DNA from: Caulobacteraceae bacterium
GTDB lineage: Bacteria; Pseudomonadota; Alphaproteobacteria; Caulobacterales; Caulobacteraceae
Direction of reading: 5' to 3'
NCBI GenBank assembly: GCA_947456005.1
Contig: CANGRP010000005.1
Span: 1-26,286, forward strand
Length of the DNA: 26,286 bases
Shown here: piece after piece, positions 8,303 through 17,042 of the stretch
Layout of the letters: each line of letters opens with the position of its first letter
Position numbering within the stretch: position 1 is the first letter of the stretch
The notes under the pieces: generated by a model
Told to the model about the DNA's origin: nothing
Database searches by the model: none
The model's input: only the letters and a program-made list of their open reading frames with translations
Program-made: the position numbers and the translations under genes

Positions 8303-8319
8303 GGGGCGCGCCGCGCCCC
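8303..8319 (-). repeat. Intra-operon GC hairpin between ftsW and murG
   Basis: A perfect inverted repeat GGGGCGC-GCC-GCGCCCC (7-bp stem, 3-nt loop) lies 11 bp after the ftsW stop and about 37 bp before the murG ATG. No T-run follows it, so it is not a standard intrinsic terminator. It could be an RNA processing, stability or attenuation element. A GAGTC (GANTC) lies at 8282-8286 in the same gap. Confidence 0.5.
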
Positions 8320-8329
8320 GGCGGAGGGG

Positions 8330-9475
8330 TCAGCCCTGGGCGTAGGCGCCGGGCCGGCGGCGGGTCAGGGCGAGGGCCAGGCCCAGGGTCAGGCAGATCG
8401 CCAGCATGGACGAGCCCCCGTAGGAGATGAAGGGCAGGGTCATGCCCTTGGTCGGGATCAGGTTCAGGTTCACCGCGATGTTGATCAGGACCTGTTCGCC
8501 GACCAGCACGAAGAGTCCCGCCGCAGCGACCTGCTGGAAGGGATCAGAGAGCTTCAGGGCGCGGTAGAGCCCCCGCACCACCAGGAAGCCGAAGAGGGTG
8601 ATCAGGGCGAGGGAGAAGATCAGGCCGTACTCCTCCGCCGCCACGGAATAAATGAAGTCGGTGTGGAGGTCCGGGACGTGGCGCTTCATGACGCCCTCGC
8701 CCGGGCCCCTGCCCAGGAGGCCCCCGGCGGCGATGGCCTCGGCGGCGCGGTCGACCTGGTGGGTGTCGGCCGCCTCGGGGTTCATGAACCGGTCCACGCG
8801 GCTGGCGACGTGGGGGAACAGGAAGTAGGTCGAGGCCAGTCCGGCGATCGCCGAGACGCCCAGGCCCATCACCCAGGAGATCGGCACCCCCGCCATCCAG
8901 AAGGCGGCCCCGAAGGCCATGGTGATCAGGATCGTCTGCCCCACATCTGGCTGGATGAGCAGGAGGGCGACGGAGATACCGTAAAGGACGAAGGCGATGG
9001 TGACGCCGGGAACGCCCTGCCCCTTCTGGGCCTCGGCGAACATCCAGGCGACCAGCACGATCAGGGCGGGCTTCATGAACTCGGAGGGCTGAAGGGAAAA
9101 TCCCCCCAGGTCGATCCAGCGCGTGGCGCCCTTGGCGCTGTACCCGATGAAGGGCAGGGCCGCCATGATCAGGATGGCGACGAGGTAGACGACGAAGGCG
9201 GTGCGGCGGACCCCGCGGTCGTCCAGCAGGGACGCCCCCAGGAGGATGGCGGCGCCCGCACCGGCGAAGACGCACTGGCGCAGGGCGAAGTGGAACGGAT
9301 CGCCGAGGTTCATCCGCGCCGCCGCAGCCGGACTGGCCGCGAAGGACATCAGGACCCCCAGGACCAGCAAAACGGCCACCGCGCCCAGGAGCCACCTGTC
9401 CATGGTCCACCACCAGACGCCGATCGGAGACCGGTCGGAGCGGGCGAAGGCCTGGTGCGCGGGGTTCTGGCTCAT
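8330..9475 (-). CDS. ftsW: Septal peptidoglycan glycosyltransferase FtsW (SEDS family)
   Basis: FtsW is the SEDS-family polytopic membrane glycosyltransferase that polymerises lipid II at the division site in complex with the class B PBP FtsI. The chosen start (MSQNPAHQAF) gives 381 aa with about ten transmembrane helices beginning near residue 28. Conserved SEDS segments are KGATRWIDLG (115-124), QPSEFMKPAL (129-138), QPDVGQT (175-181), HTDFIYSVAAEE (271-282, with Asp273 at the proposed catalytic position), and PFISYGGSS (348-356). It begins 4 nt after the murD stop with only a weak G-rich SD inside murD. The frame is open 82 codons further upstream, but that stretch is murD in another frame and lacks FtsW similarity. 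Confidence 0.97.
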   Translation of the reverse strand: MSQNPAHQAFARSDRSPIGVWWWTMDRWLLGAVAVLLVLGVLMSFAASPAAAARMNLGDPFHFALRQCVFAGAGAAILLGASLLDDRGVRRTAFVVYLVAILIMAALPFIGYSAKGATRWIDLGGFSLQPSEFMKPALIVLVAWMFAEAQKGQGVPGVTIAFVLYGISVALLLIQPDVGQTILITMAFGAAFWMAGVPISWVMGLGVSAIAGLASTYFLFPHVASRVDRFMNPEAADTHQVDRAAEAIAAGGLLGRGPGEGVMKRHVPDLHTDFIYSVAAEEYGLIFSLALITLFGFLVVRGLYRALKLSDPFQQVAAAGLFVLVGEQVLINIAVNLNLIPTKGMTLPFISYGGSSMLAICLTLGLALALTRRRPGAYAQG

Positions 9476-9479
9476 GCGG

Positions 9480-10889
9480 TCAGGCCCCCGCCGCTTCGGT
9501 GTCGGCCAGCTCGAGGACGGCGCTCCGGAAGGCTTCGCCCCGGGCCTCGAAGTCTGCAAACTGGTCGAAGGAGGCGCAGGCCGGCGACAGGAGGACGATC
9601 CCGCCCTCCCCTGAGGCCTGGGCGTCGGCGAAGGCCTGGGCGACGGCGACCCGGAGGTCCCGGCAGTCCAGATAGGACGCCCGCCCCTCGAGGGCGCTGG
9701 CGAACTGGCCCGCAGCCTCACCTATGAGGTAGGCGCGCTTGATCCGTGGAAAGAGGTCGGCGAGGGAGTCGATTCCCCCGTCCTTGGCCCGGCCGCCCGC
9801 GATCCAGTAGACCTTCGGATAGCTGGACAGGGCCTGGCGGGCGGCGTCGCTGTTGGTGGCCTTGGAGTCATTTACGAAACGGACGCCCCGGATGTGGGCC
9901 ACCGTCTCCATCCGGTGCGCCAGGCCGGGGAAGCTCAGCAGGCCTTCGGCGATCTCGGACACCGGCGCGCCCAGACCCCGGACGGCGGCGTAGGCGGCGG
10001 CGGCGTTCTGCCAGTTGTGGCGTCCCGGCAGCGAGCGGGCCCGGTTGAGGTCGGCCACCTGTACGGCGCGGTCGCCGGTGGCGTCATAGAGCATCCCCTG
10101 CAGGGCGTAGACCCCCCTGCCAATCGCCTTGGAGGCGGACACGGGGACGATGGTCCTGCGGTTGGAGGCGGTGACCTCCGTGCACAGCCTCTGGCCCCAG
10201 GGGTCATCGACTCCGATCACGGCGATGTCGCCCTTGTCCTGGTTCATGAGGATCCGCCGTTTGGCGGCGACATAGCCCTCCATCCCGCCATGCCGGTCGA
10301 GATGGTCGGGAGAGATGTTCAGGAGGATGGCGACGTCCGGCTTGAGGCTTGAGGTCAGGTCCAGCTGGTAGGAGGACAGCTCCAGGACGTAGACGGCCCC
10401 GCCGTGCATGTCCGGCAGGTCGAGCACGCCGACCCCGATATTGCCCCCGACCCGGGTGTCCCGTCCGGCCTGGGCGCAGAGGTGCCCGACCAGCGCCGTG
10501 GTGGTGGACTTGCCGTTGGTGCCGGTGATGGCGACGATACGGGGCCGCTTGTGGGCTGGCGCCAGGTTCACCGTGCGCGCAAAGAGTTCAATGTCGCCGA
10601 GGATCTCCACCCCGGCCTGCCGCGCCATACGGACCGTCCAGTGAGGCTCGGGATGGGTGAGGGGAACGCCCGGCGACAGCATCAGGGCGTCGAACCGGGA
10701 CCATTCGGCGACCGAGAGGTCGACAATCTCCAGGCCTTCCGCCTGGGCGGAGGCGAGGCCCTGGGCCCGCTCGTCCCAGACGGCGACCTCCGCCCCGCCG
10801 GCGATGAGGGCCCGAGCCGCCGCCAGTCCGGTCCGGGCGAGCCCAAAGACGGCGACCGTCTTGCCTTCGAAGCCGCGAACCGGGACCAA
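9480..10889 (-). CDS. murD: UDP-N-acetylmuramoyl-L-alanine--D-glutamate ligase MurD
   Basis: MurD adds D-Glu to UDP-MurNAc-L-Ala using ATP. The 469-aa product has the N-terminal UDP-binding domain starting GFEGKTVAVFGLARTG (residues 6-21). The P-loop ITGTNGKSTTT is at 121-131, ELSSYQLD in the central domain, the metal and substrate segment NISPDHLDRHGG after it, and FVNDSKATNSDA in the C-terminal domain. The apparent start is TTG at 10889, preceded by AGGGGAGG at 4-5 nt. No ATG or GTG is available nearby, and the N-terminal homology begins only six codons in, so TTG is well supported. It starts 10 nt after the mraY stop. Confidence 0.97.
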   Translation of the reverse strand: MVPVRGFEGKTVAVFGLARTGLAAARALIAGGAEVAVWDERAQGLASAQAEGLEIVDLSVAEWSRFDALMLSPGVPLTHPEPHWTVRMARQAGVEILGDIELFARTVNLAPAHKRPRIVAITGTNGKSTTTALVGHLCAQAGRDTRVGGNIGVGVLDLPDMHGGAVYVLELSSYQLDLTSSLKPDVAILLNISPDHLDRHGGMEGYVAAKRRILMNQDKGDIAVIGVDDPWGQRLCTEVTASNRRTIVPVSASKAIGRGVYALQGMLYDATGDRAVQVADLNRARSLPGRHNWQNAAAAYAAVRGLGAPVSEIAEGLLSFPGLAHRMETVAHIRGVRFVNDSKATNSDAARQALSSYPKVYWIAGGRAKDGGIDSLADLFPRIKRAYLIGEAAGQFASALEGRASYLDCRDLRVAVAQAFADAQASGEGGIVLLSPACASFDQFADFEARGEAFRSAVLELADTEAAGA

Positions 10890-10899
10890 GCGACCTCCC

Positions 10900-12012
10900 C
10901 TATCTCAGCTTCAGGGTGGCGAGGCCCAGGATGGCCAGCATCACCGAGATGATCCAGAAGCGGACGACGATGGTCGATTCCGACCAGCCGAGCTTCTCGA
11001 AGTGGTGGTGGATCGGCGCCATCAGGAAGATCCGCTTCCCGGTGCGCTTGAAGTAGGCGACCTGGATCATCACCGAGAGGGTTTCGGCGACGAACAGGCC
11101 GCCGATGATGGCCAGGACAATCTCGTGCTTGGTGGCGACGGCGGTGGCGCCGAGGGCGCCGCCAAGGGCCAGGGACCCGGTGTCGCCCATGAAGATCTTT
11201 GCAGGAGGGGCGTTGTACCAGAGGAAGCCCAGTCCGGCCCCGATCACCGCCCCGCAGAAGATCGCCACCTCGCCGACGCCAGGGACCACATGCAGTTGCA
11301 GGTAGGTGGCGAAGACGGCGTTCCCGACCAGGTAGGCGATCAGTCCGAAGGCCGCCGCGGCGATCATGACCGGCACGGTCGCCAGGCCGTCGAGGCCGTC
11401 GGTGAAGTTCACCGCGTTGGCCGCCCCGACGATCACGAAGGCGCCAAAGACCAGGTAGAACCAACCCAGGTTGATCAGGACATCCTTGAACACCGGGAGG
11501 GCGACGCTCGTGTAGAGGCCGGCGTCCGGGGCGGCCTGCCGCCCCCAGAGCACCATCATCAGGACTGCGGCGCCCGCCAGAAGGGCCTCGACCACCAGGC
11601 GCAGGCGCCCTGACACGCCCGCCGAACTCTGGCGTGTGACCTTGGCGTAATCGTCCATGAAGCCGAGCAGGCCGAAGCCGCCCGTGACCAGAAGGACCGC
11701 CCAGACATAGACATTCGAAAGATCGCACCAGAGCAGGGCCCCGGTGAACAGGCCGGCCAGGATCATCACCCCGCCCATGGTCGGCGTACCCGCCTTCTCG
11801 ATAACGTGGCGCTCGATGCCCTCGTTGCGGATCGGCTGGCCCCTGCCCTGTCGGGCCTGCATCCACCGGATGAACCTCGACCCCATCAGGACCACGACGA
11901 GCTGGGCGGTGAAGAGCGCCATCCCGGTCCGGAAGGTGAGATATTTCATGAGGTTGAGGAGAGGCGCCTGAACGCCTGCAGCCATCGCCTGTTCGTACAG
12001 CCAATACAGCAT
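10900..12012 (-). CDS. mraY: Phospho-N-acetylmuramoyl-pentapeptide-transferase MraY
   Basis: MraY is an integral inner-membrane enzyme that transfers phospho-MurNAc-pentapeptide from UDP to undecaprenyl phosphate, forming lipid I. The 370-aa product has about ten transmembrane helices. Diagnostic motifs are DDYAK at residues 120-124, NFTDGLDGLA at 202-211, MGDTGS at 275-280 and the HHHFEK histidine cluster at 335-340. These are the aspartate- and histidine-rich Mg/substrate site of the family. The ATG shares its A with the TGA stop of murF, a 1-nt overlap, so reinitiation is likely. Confidence 0.98.
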   Translation of the reverse strand: MLYWLYEQAMAAGVQAPLLNLMKYLTFRTGMALFTAQLVVVLMGSRFIRWMQARQGRGQPIRNEGIERHVIEKAGTPTMGGVMILAGLFTGALLWCDLSNVYVWAVLLVTGGFGLLGFMDDYAKVTRQSSAGVSGRLRLVVEALLAGAAVLMMVLWGRQAAPDAGLYTSVALPVFKDVLINLGWFYLVFGAFVIVGAANAVNFTDGLDGLATVPVMIAAAAFGLIAYLVGNAVFATYLQLHVVPGVGEVAIFCGAVIGAGLGFLWYNAPPAKIFMGDTGSLALGGALGATAVATKHEIVLAIIGGLFVAETLSVMIQVAYFKRTGKRIFLMAPIHHHFEKLGWSESTIVVRFWIISVMLAILGLATLKLR

Positions 12013-13412
12013 CAGCCCGCCCCTCCGGCCCGGGAGTCCAGCGCGCGAAGCGCTTGGGCGATCCGCCCCGCCCGCGACCCGTTGGACCCCTTGACCATGA
12101 CCAGATCCCCGGGCCCCACCGCCCCGGCGATCATCGGCGCCAACTCTGACGCCTCCACGGCGTAGCCGCCGCGCCGAGTCGAAGGAAGGGCGTCCCAGAG
12201 GGATTTCATCAATGGCCCGGAGCAGAAGACCAGGTCGATCCCGGCGTCAGCGATCGGGCGGGTCAGGTCCGCGTGGAACCGCGGGGCCTCGTCTCCAAGC
12301 TCCAGCATGTCGGTCAGGGCCAGGAGCCGACGCCCGCCGGCCTTGCGGGCCCCAAGGGAGGCGATGGTCGCCGCCATGGAAAGCGGGTTGGCGTTGTAGC
12401 TCTCGTCGATGAGGGTGAAATCGCCGCCACCGGGCAACCGGACCTGACTCTCCGCCCCGCGCCCGGGCAGGGCGGCGAAGGCGGAAAGGGCGTCCACTCC
12501 GTCCTCGCGGGACACATCCAGGGCCTCGAGCAGGAGCAGGACGCACAGGGCGTTCAGGCCCCAGTGGGCGCCCGTCTGGGGCATGGTGAAGTCCAGCAGC
12601 CGGCCATCGATCTCGGCCCGGATGACGCCGCGGCCGGCGTCGACCCGGAAATCAAGCAGGCGGGCGTCCGATCCCTCGGCCCTTCCAAAGCTGCGGATCG
12701 CCAGCCCCCGGGCCCGGGCCCGGGCGGACAGGCAGCCGAACCAGCGGTTGTCGGCGTTCAGGACGGCCAGGGCGCCGGGCGCCGCCCCGTCGAAGATCTC
12801 GGCCTTGGCGCGAGCTACGCCGGTCTCCCCATCGGGGAAGTTCTCGACATGCACGGGCCCGACGGTGGTGATCGCCGTGACGTGGGGGCGGACCATCCCG
12901 GACAGGGGCGTGATCTCATCGGCGTGGTTCATGCCGATCTCGAAGACGGCCCGGTCGGTCTCCTCGGGCATGCGCGCGAGGGTCAGGGGAACGCCGATAT
13001 GATTGTTGTAGCTCTTGACCGAAGCGTGGGCGCGACCCGCCAGGGCCAGCCCGGCCGCCACCGCCTGGGTGACGCTCGTCTTGCCCACGGACCCGGTCAC
13101 CGCGCCCCGGCGCGCGTCCACCGCCCGCTCCCGGGCCGCGAGGGCCAGGGCCTGAAGGGCCAGGAAGGTGTCGCCGACCAGGACGTGAGGCGCCTCGACC
13201 GGGCGGGAGGCCAGGACTCCGGAGGCCCCGGCCGCCATGGCCTGATCCACGAAGTCATGGCCATCCCGCGCCCCGCCCAGGGCGACGAAGAGATCCCCAG
13301 GCTCCAGGGTCCGGGTGTCGATGGAGAGGCCGCGCACCTGGAAGGCGCGGGAGACCTTGCCGTGCGTCGCCCGGGCGATCGCGGCGGCGGTCCAGAGGGA
13401 GCGGCGGGTCAT
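12012..13412 (-). CDS. murF: UDP-N-acetylmuramoyl-tripeptide--D-alanyl-D-alanine ligase MurF
   Basis: MurF completes the cytoplasmic pentapeptide by adding the D-Ala-D-Ala made by Ddl. The 466-aa product starts with the MurF N-terminal domain, including LSIDTRTLEPGDLFVAL (residues 29-45). The P-loop is TGSVGKTSV at 106-114, followed by SYNNHIGVPLTL, which is characteristic of MurF. IGMNHADEI contributes to the central domain, and DESYNANPLSM marks the C-terminal domain. The ATG overlaps the murE stop (ATGA), and its own stop is joined to mraY, so it sits in the middle of a translationally coupled block. Confidence 0.98.
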   Translation of the reverse strand: MTRRSLWTAAAIARATHGKVSRAFQVRGLSIDTRTLEPGDLFVALGGARDGHDFVDQAMAAGASGVLASRPVEAPHVLVGDTFLALQALALAARERAVDARRGAVTGSVGKTSVTQAVAAGLALAGRAHASVKSYNNHIGVPLTLARMPEETDRAVFEIGMNHADEITPLSGMVRPHVTAITTVGPVHVENFPDGETGVARAKAEIFDGAAPGALAVLNADNRWFGCLSARARARGLAIRSFGRAEGSDARLLDFRVDAGRGVIRAEIDGRLLDFTMPQTGAHWGLNALCVLLLLEALDVSREDGVDALSAFAALPGRGAESQVRLPGGGDFTLIDESYNANPLSMAATIASLGARKAGGRRLLALTDMLELGDEAPRFHADLTRPIADAGIDLVFCSGPLMKSLWDALPSTRRGGYAVEASELAPMIAGAVGPGDLVMVKGSNGSRAGRIAQALRALDSRAGGAG

Positions 13413-14866
13413 GGCCGACCGTCCAGGGCCGCGCGGGTCTCGGCCACGTCGTCGAAGGGATGCACCACCCCGGCGATGGTCTGGCCCTGCTCATGACCCT
13501 TGCCGGCCACGACCAGCACGTCGCCTTCGCCCAGGCTGGCGACTGCGCTGCGGATCGCCTCACGCCGGTCGCCGATGTCCTCCAGGCCGACCCACCCGGC
13601 CCTCACTTCGGCGCGGATGGCGGCGGGGTCTTCGCTGCGGGGGTTGTCGTCAGTGACAATGGCCCGGTCCGCCAGCCGCGCCGCCAGTTCGCCCATGAGG
13701 GGGCGCTTGGTCCGGTCGCGGTCGCCGCCCGCCCCGAACACGACGATCAGCCGCCCTGAAGCGTGGGGGCGCAGGGCCCTCAGCACCGTCTCCAGGCCGT
13801 CCGGGGTGTGGGCGTAGTCCACATAGGCCTCTCCGCCACGGGGACCGGATCCCACATGCTGGAGGCGGCCGGGCGCCCCGGTCAGGCGCTCGAGGGCCCC
13901 GAATACGTCTTCCGGGGCCTCCCCGATGGCAAGTCCAAGGCCGGCGGCGGCGAGAGCGTTCATGGCCTGGAAGGCGCCCGCCAGAGGCAAGTCGACGCGC
14001 CAGGCCCGCCCGGCGTGCTCGAGGGTGAGCACCTGGCCGCCGGGCCGGGGCGTCCGTCCGGTAAGCCTCAGGTCCCGCCCCGCTTCCCCGAAGGTGATGA
14101 GGTCGGCGCCGGCCAGGGTCGCGGCGGCGGCGAAGGCGGGGAAGGCGGGCGAGTCCGCATTCAGGACCGCCGGCGCGCCCCGGGGCAGAAGGGTGTCGAA
14201 CAGGCGAAGCTTGGCGGACTGATAGCTGGCCATGTCGCCGTGGTAGTCCAGGTGGTCCTGGGTCAGGTTCAGGAAGGCCGCAGCGGACAGGCGAACGCCG
14301 TCCAGCCGCCTCTGGTCGATGCCGTGGGAGGAAGCCTCGAGCGCAAGGTCGGTCACCCCCCTTCCGGCCAGGTCGGCGAGAAGGGCGGCGACGTCGCCCG
14401 CGTCCGGCGTCGTCAGTCCGGGCGGCGTGAGCGCGACATCCTCCCGCCCCGGCTCGGACACCAGGACGCCGAGGGTTCCCATGCTGGCGGAGATCCGTCC
14501 TGTCGCCGCGGCGATCTGCCGGCGGAAGCCCGCGACAGAGGTCTTTCCGTTGGTCCCGGTGACGGCCACGACCACCTCCGGCTGGCGGCGGTGGAAGGCC
14601 GCGGCGGCCAGGGCGTAGGCCCTGCGGGGGTCTTCGCTGGCGATGACCGGGACATCCAGACCTGGCAGGTTCCGGCCGCAGAGCACCGCGGCGGCGCCGG
14701 CGGCCACGGCCTGGGGCGCGAAGTCGGCGCCGTCCCTGGCGACTCCGGGAAGGGCCGCAAAGAGGACGCCAGGGCCGACCCGGCGGCTGTCGGCGGTGAC
14801 CCCGGTGATCTCCGGGTCGACCGGCAGGTCCCTGTGCAGGAGCTGGGACAGACGCACGAGGGTCAA
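13409..14866 (-). CDS. murE: UDP-N-acetylmuramoyl-L-alanyl-D-glutamate--2,6-diaminopimelate ligase MurE
   Basis: MurE adds the third stem residue. The 485-aa product has the P-loop TGTNGKTS at residues 103-110. The carbamylated-lysine position lies in YQSAKLRLF (Lys219), and YAHTPDGLE follows at 351-359. DNPR at 407-410 is the signature that selects meso-diaminopimelate, as expected for a Gram-negative bacterium. GKGHEQGQ follows near 456. The start at 14866 is TTG and overlaps the ftsI stop as TTGA. A GTG three codons downstream is an alternative; an AAGAG just upstream modestly favours the TTG. Confidence 0.97.
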   Translation of the reverse strand: MTLVRLSQLLHRDLPVDPEITGVTADSRRVGPGVLFAALPGVARDGADFAPQAVAAGAAAVLCGRNLPGLDVPVIASEDPRRAYALAAAAFHRRQPEVVVAVTGTNGKTSVAGFRRQIAAATGRISASMGTLGVLVSEPGREDVALTPPGLTTPDAGDVAALLADLAGRGVTDLALEASSHGIDQRRLDGVRLSAAAFLNLTQDHLDYHGDMASYQSAKLRLFDTLLPRGAPAVLNADSPAFPAFAAAATLAGADLITFGEAGRDLRLTGRTPRPGGQVLTLEHAGRAWRVDLPLAGAFQAMNALAAAGLGLAIGEAPEDVFGALERLTGAPGRLQHVGSGPRGGEAYVDYAHTPDGLETVLRALRPHASGRLIVVFGAGGDRDRTKRPLMGELAARLADRAIVTDDNPRSEDPAAIRAEVRAGWVGLEDIGDRREAIRSAVASLGEGDVLVVAGKGHEQGQTIAGVVHPFDDVAETRAALDGRP

Positions 14867-16608
14867 CGCTCTTGCAGGGCGGCGAGTTCGGCGATGGCCG
14901 GAACCGGCTGGGCGGCCACCTGCTCGAACCGGCGGCTCACGCCAAGAAAGGGCGCGACACGGTCGATGACCTTGCCTGCCGTGGGCGCGGCGGTCAGGCC
15001 GCCTGTACGACCGCCGGACTCGGCGTCAGCGACCGGCTCATCGATGAGGACCAGCACGAGGTAGCGATCATCGCCAAGGGCGCCATCGGTGGGAAAGACC
15101 CCGGCGAAGGAGGCAAGCACCTTGTCCCGGACATACCGCCCGCCGATGACCTTCTCCGCCGACCCCGTCTTGCCGCCGACCCGAAGACCTGCCGCGTTGG
15201 CGCGGCGGCCCGAGCCCTCCAGCACGTTCCGGCGCATCAGGCCGAGCATCAGGCGGGACGTCTCCTCGCTGATGATGCGGCGCCCATCCGGGCGGGCGCC
15301 CGGCTGCATGGGCTGCACGGTCAGGGGAAGGTAGCGCCCCCCGTTCAGGACGGAGCCCAACCCCGCAGCCAGGGCGACCGGGGAGACCGAGATGGCGTGA
15401 CCGAAGGACGCCGAGGCCACGGTGTTGGGATTCCACTCCCGGGGGAGGATGGGGCGGGCGGACTCGTTGAGCTCGATCGGGGCGGCGTGGAACAGGCCGA
15501 AGGCCTGGAAGTACTGGGTCATGGTCGGCCCGCCGACCGCCAGGGCGATCTGGCTGGCGCCGATGTTGGAGGACTTCAGGAAGATGTCTGTGGCCGTCAG
15601 GTCGTGATCGACGGCATGGAGATCCCGGATCACCCGCGACCCGATGTTCATCCCCTTGGTCGTATGAAAGACGGTCTCAGGGGTGATCTTGTGGGTGTCG
15701 AGACCCACCGCCAGGGTGAAGACCTTGAACGTCGACCCCATCTCGTAGACCGACGCCACGGCCCGGTTCCGCAGCTGGTCGGGCGTGGACCCGCCGGCGT
15801 GATTGGGATCGAAGGTCGGCCAGGACGACATGGCCAGGACTTCACCAGTCTGGACGTTGGTGATCAGGCCGACCGCGCCCTTGGCCTGCAGCCGCGTGGC
15901 GGCGGCGGACAGCTCGTCATCCAAGGCGGCCTGGACGCGCATGTCGATGGACAGCGGGGTGGGTTGGCGGTCGCCGGCGCCAGCGCGGATACGTTCATTC
16001 AGGGCGCCCTCGGCCCCGGCCAGGCCCTCGCCGCCGGTGTCGGAAAAGCCGATCAGGTGGGCGCCGGCGCCGCCGAGGGGATAGACCCGGCGCGGCTCTC
16101 TCTCGAACACAACCCCGGGAAGACCCAGGTCGTGGACCCGGTCCCGTTCAGCGGGCGACAGCGGACCCGCCAGGAAGGTGCGCCGCGACGCCGCCATCGC
16201 GCGGTCGAGCCGCGTGACGGACAGGTCGGGGAGGGCCTTGATCAGGCCCGCACGGGTCTCTGCCCGGTCCCAGACGTCCCGGGGGTCCAGGTAGAGGGTG
16301 TAGAAGGGCAGGTCCGCAGCCAGGAGGGCGCCGCGACGGTCCACCAGGGGGGCACGCCCGGGCCCGGACCCGCCGCCGGCGCCTGTGGCGACGTCCAGGC
16401 CCGGGAAGATGGCGAGGCGCGTGGCCCCCACCGCGAGGCAGAGGAAGCCGGCGACGAAAACGGCGAGGACCACGAAGATGCGGATGCGGGCGTCGTTCTC
16501 CGCCCGACCGGACGCGCGGGCCTTCTCGAAGGCGCGCTCCAGGCTCCAAAGCCACGCCTTGATCCATCTCCAGCCAGGAGCGGGCAGGCCCGGATGCGTC
16601 AGGCTCAT
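14863..16608 (-). CDS. ftsI: Septal peptidoglycan transpeptidase FtsI (PBP3)
   Basis: FtsI is the class B penicillin-binding protein that crosslinks septal peptidoglycan together with FtsW. The 581-aa product has a cytoplasmic N-terminus, one transmembrane helix at about residues 43-65, and a non-catalytic PBP dimer domain from about 85 to 215 (VDRRGALLAADLPFYTLY). The transpeptidase domain carries the three active-site motifs: STFK at 292-295 (nucleophile Ser292), SSN at 346-348 and KTGS at 480-483. ATG overlaps the ftsL stop (ATGA), and its own stop overlaps the murE TTG. The C-terminal extension after the domain is short. Confidence 0.97.
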   Translation of the reverse strand: MSLTHPGLPAPGWRWIKAWLWSLERAFEKARASGRAENDARIRIFVVLAVFVAGFLCLAVGATRLAIFPGLDVATGAGGGSGPGRAPLVDRRGALLAADLPFYTLYLDPRDVWDRAETRAGLIKALPDLSVTRLDRAMAASRRTFLAGPLSPAERDRVHDLGLPGVVFEREPRRVYPLGGAGAHLIGFSDTGGEGLAGAEGALNERIRAGAGDRQPTPLSIDMRVQAALDDELSAAATRLQAKGAVGLITNVQTGEVLAMSSWPTFDPNHAGGSTPDQLRNRAVASVYEMGSTFKVFTLAVGLDTHKITPETVFHTTKGMNIGSRVIRDLHAVDHDLTATDIFLKSSNIGASQIALAVGGPTMTQYFQAFGLFHAAPIELNESARPILPREWNPNTVASASFGHAISVSPVALAAGLGSVLNGGRYLPLTVQPMQPGARPDGRRIISEETSRLMLGLMRRNVLEGSGRRANAAGLRVGGKTGSAEKVIGGRYVRDKVLASFAGVFPTDGALGDDRYLVLVLIDEPVADAESGGRTGGLTAAPTAGKVIDRVAPFLGVSRRFEQVAAQPVPAIAELAALQER

Positions 16609-17042
16609 GGCTTTGGCTCCTGGGAGGCGGGCGAGGCCGTGTCTTCCTCAGCCACTGCGGAGGTCTCGGTTTCCAAGGCGGCCGGGAGCCCCGGCGCGGC
16701 GACCACGAGAAGCTGGGGCGTGGCGGGCGCCGGCGCCTGCAGGGCGTCAGCCAGGCCCTGGGGGGTGATCTCCCGGGCAGAGGCCACCGGGGCGAGGCCG
16801 GCGTAGGACCGGGCCATGGCGGCCAGGCGCTCGGGACGCTCAAGATGGGCGACCTCGGCCTCGAGAAGGACAATGCGGTCCTGCTCCTCGGCGATCTGGC
16901 GCTCTGCAGCGGCGATCTGGCCGCGCTCACCCCCAGCCATGGTCTTGGCGAGGTAGACGCCGAGGATCAGGCCCAGGAGGCAGATGAACAGGACGACATC
17001 CACGGTTCGGAACCCGAGGATCCGGCGATCCAGGAGGGTCAT
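16605..17042 (-). CDS. ftsL: Cell division protein FtsL
   Basis: FtsL is a small bitopic membrane protein that forms a periplasmic coiled coil with FtsB and contacts FtsQ and FtsWI to activate septal synthesis. The 145-aa product has a short cytoplasmic N-terminus (MTLLDRRILGFRTVD), a transmembrane helix at about residues 16-37 and a coiled-coil-like segment at about 40-75 (QIAAAERQIAEEQDRIVLLE). An Ala/Pro-rich tail follows from about residue 105. Sequence similarity is weak in this family. The call rests on topology, length and the position between rsmH and ftsI, with ATGA overlaps on both sides. Confidence 0.9.
   Translation of the reverse strand: MTLLDRRILGFRTVDVVLFICLLGLILGVYLAKTMAGGERGQIAAAERQIAEEQDRIVLLEAEVAHLERPERLAAMARSYAGLAPVASAREITPQGLADALQAPAPATPQLLVVAAPGLPAALETETSAVAEEDTASPASQEPKP

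Noticed and set aside
9476..9721. N-terminal extension of ftsW
   Set aside because: The extra 82 codons lie in murD in another frame, are Pro/Ser/Arg-rich and have no SEDS similarity.
14872..16806. A 644-codon open frame antisense to ftsI and ftsL
   Set aside because: It is a high-GC shadow of the minus-strand genes, rich in Gly/Arg/Asp without any domain, while ftsI on the other strand has all active-site motifs.
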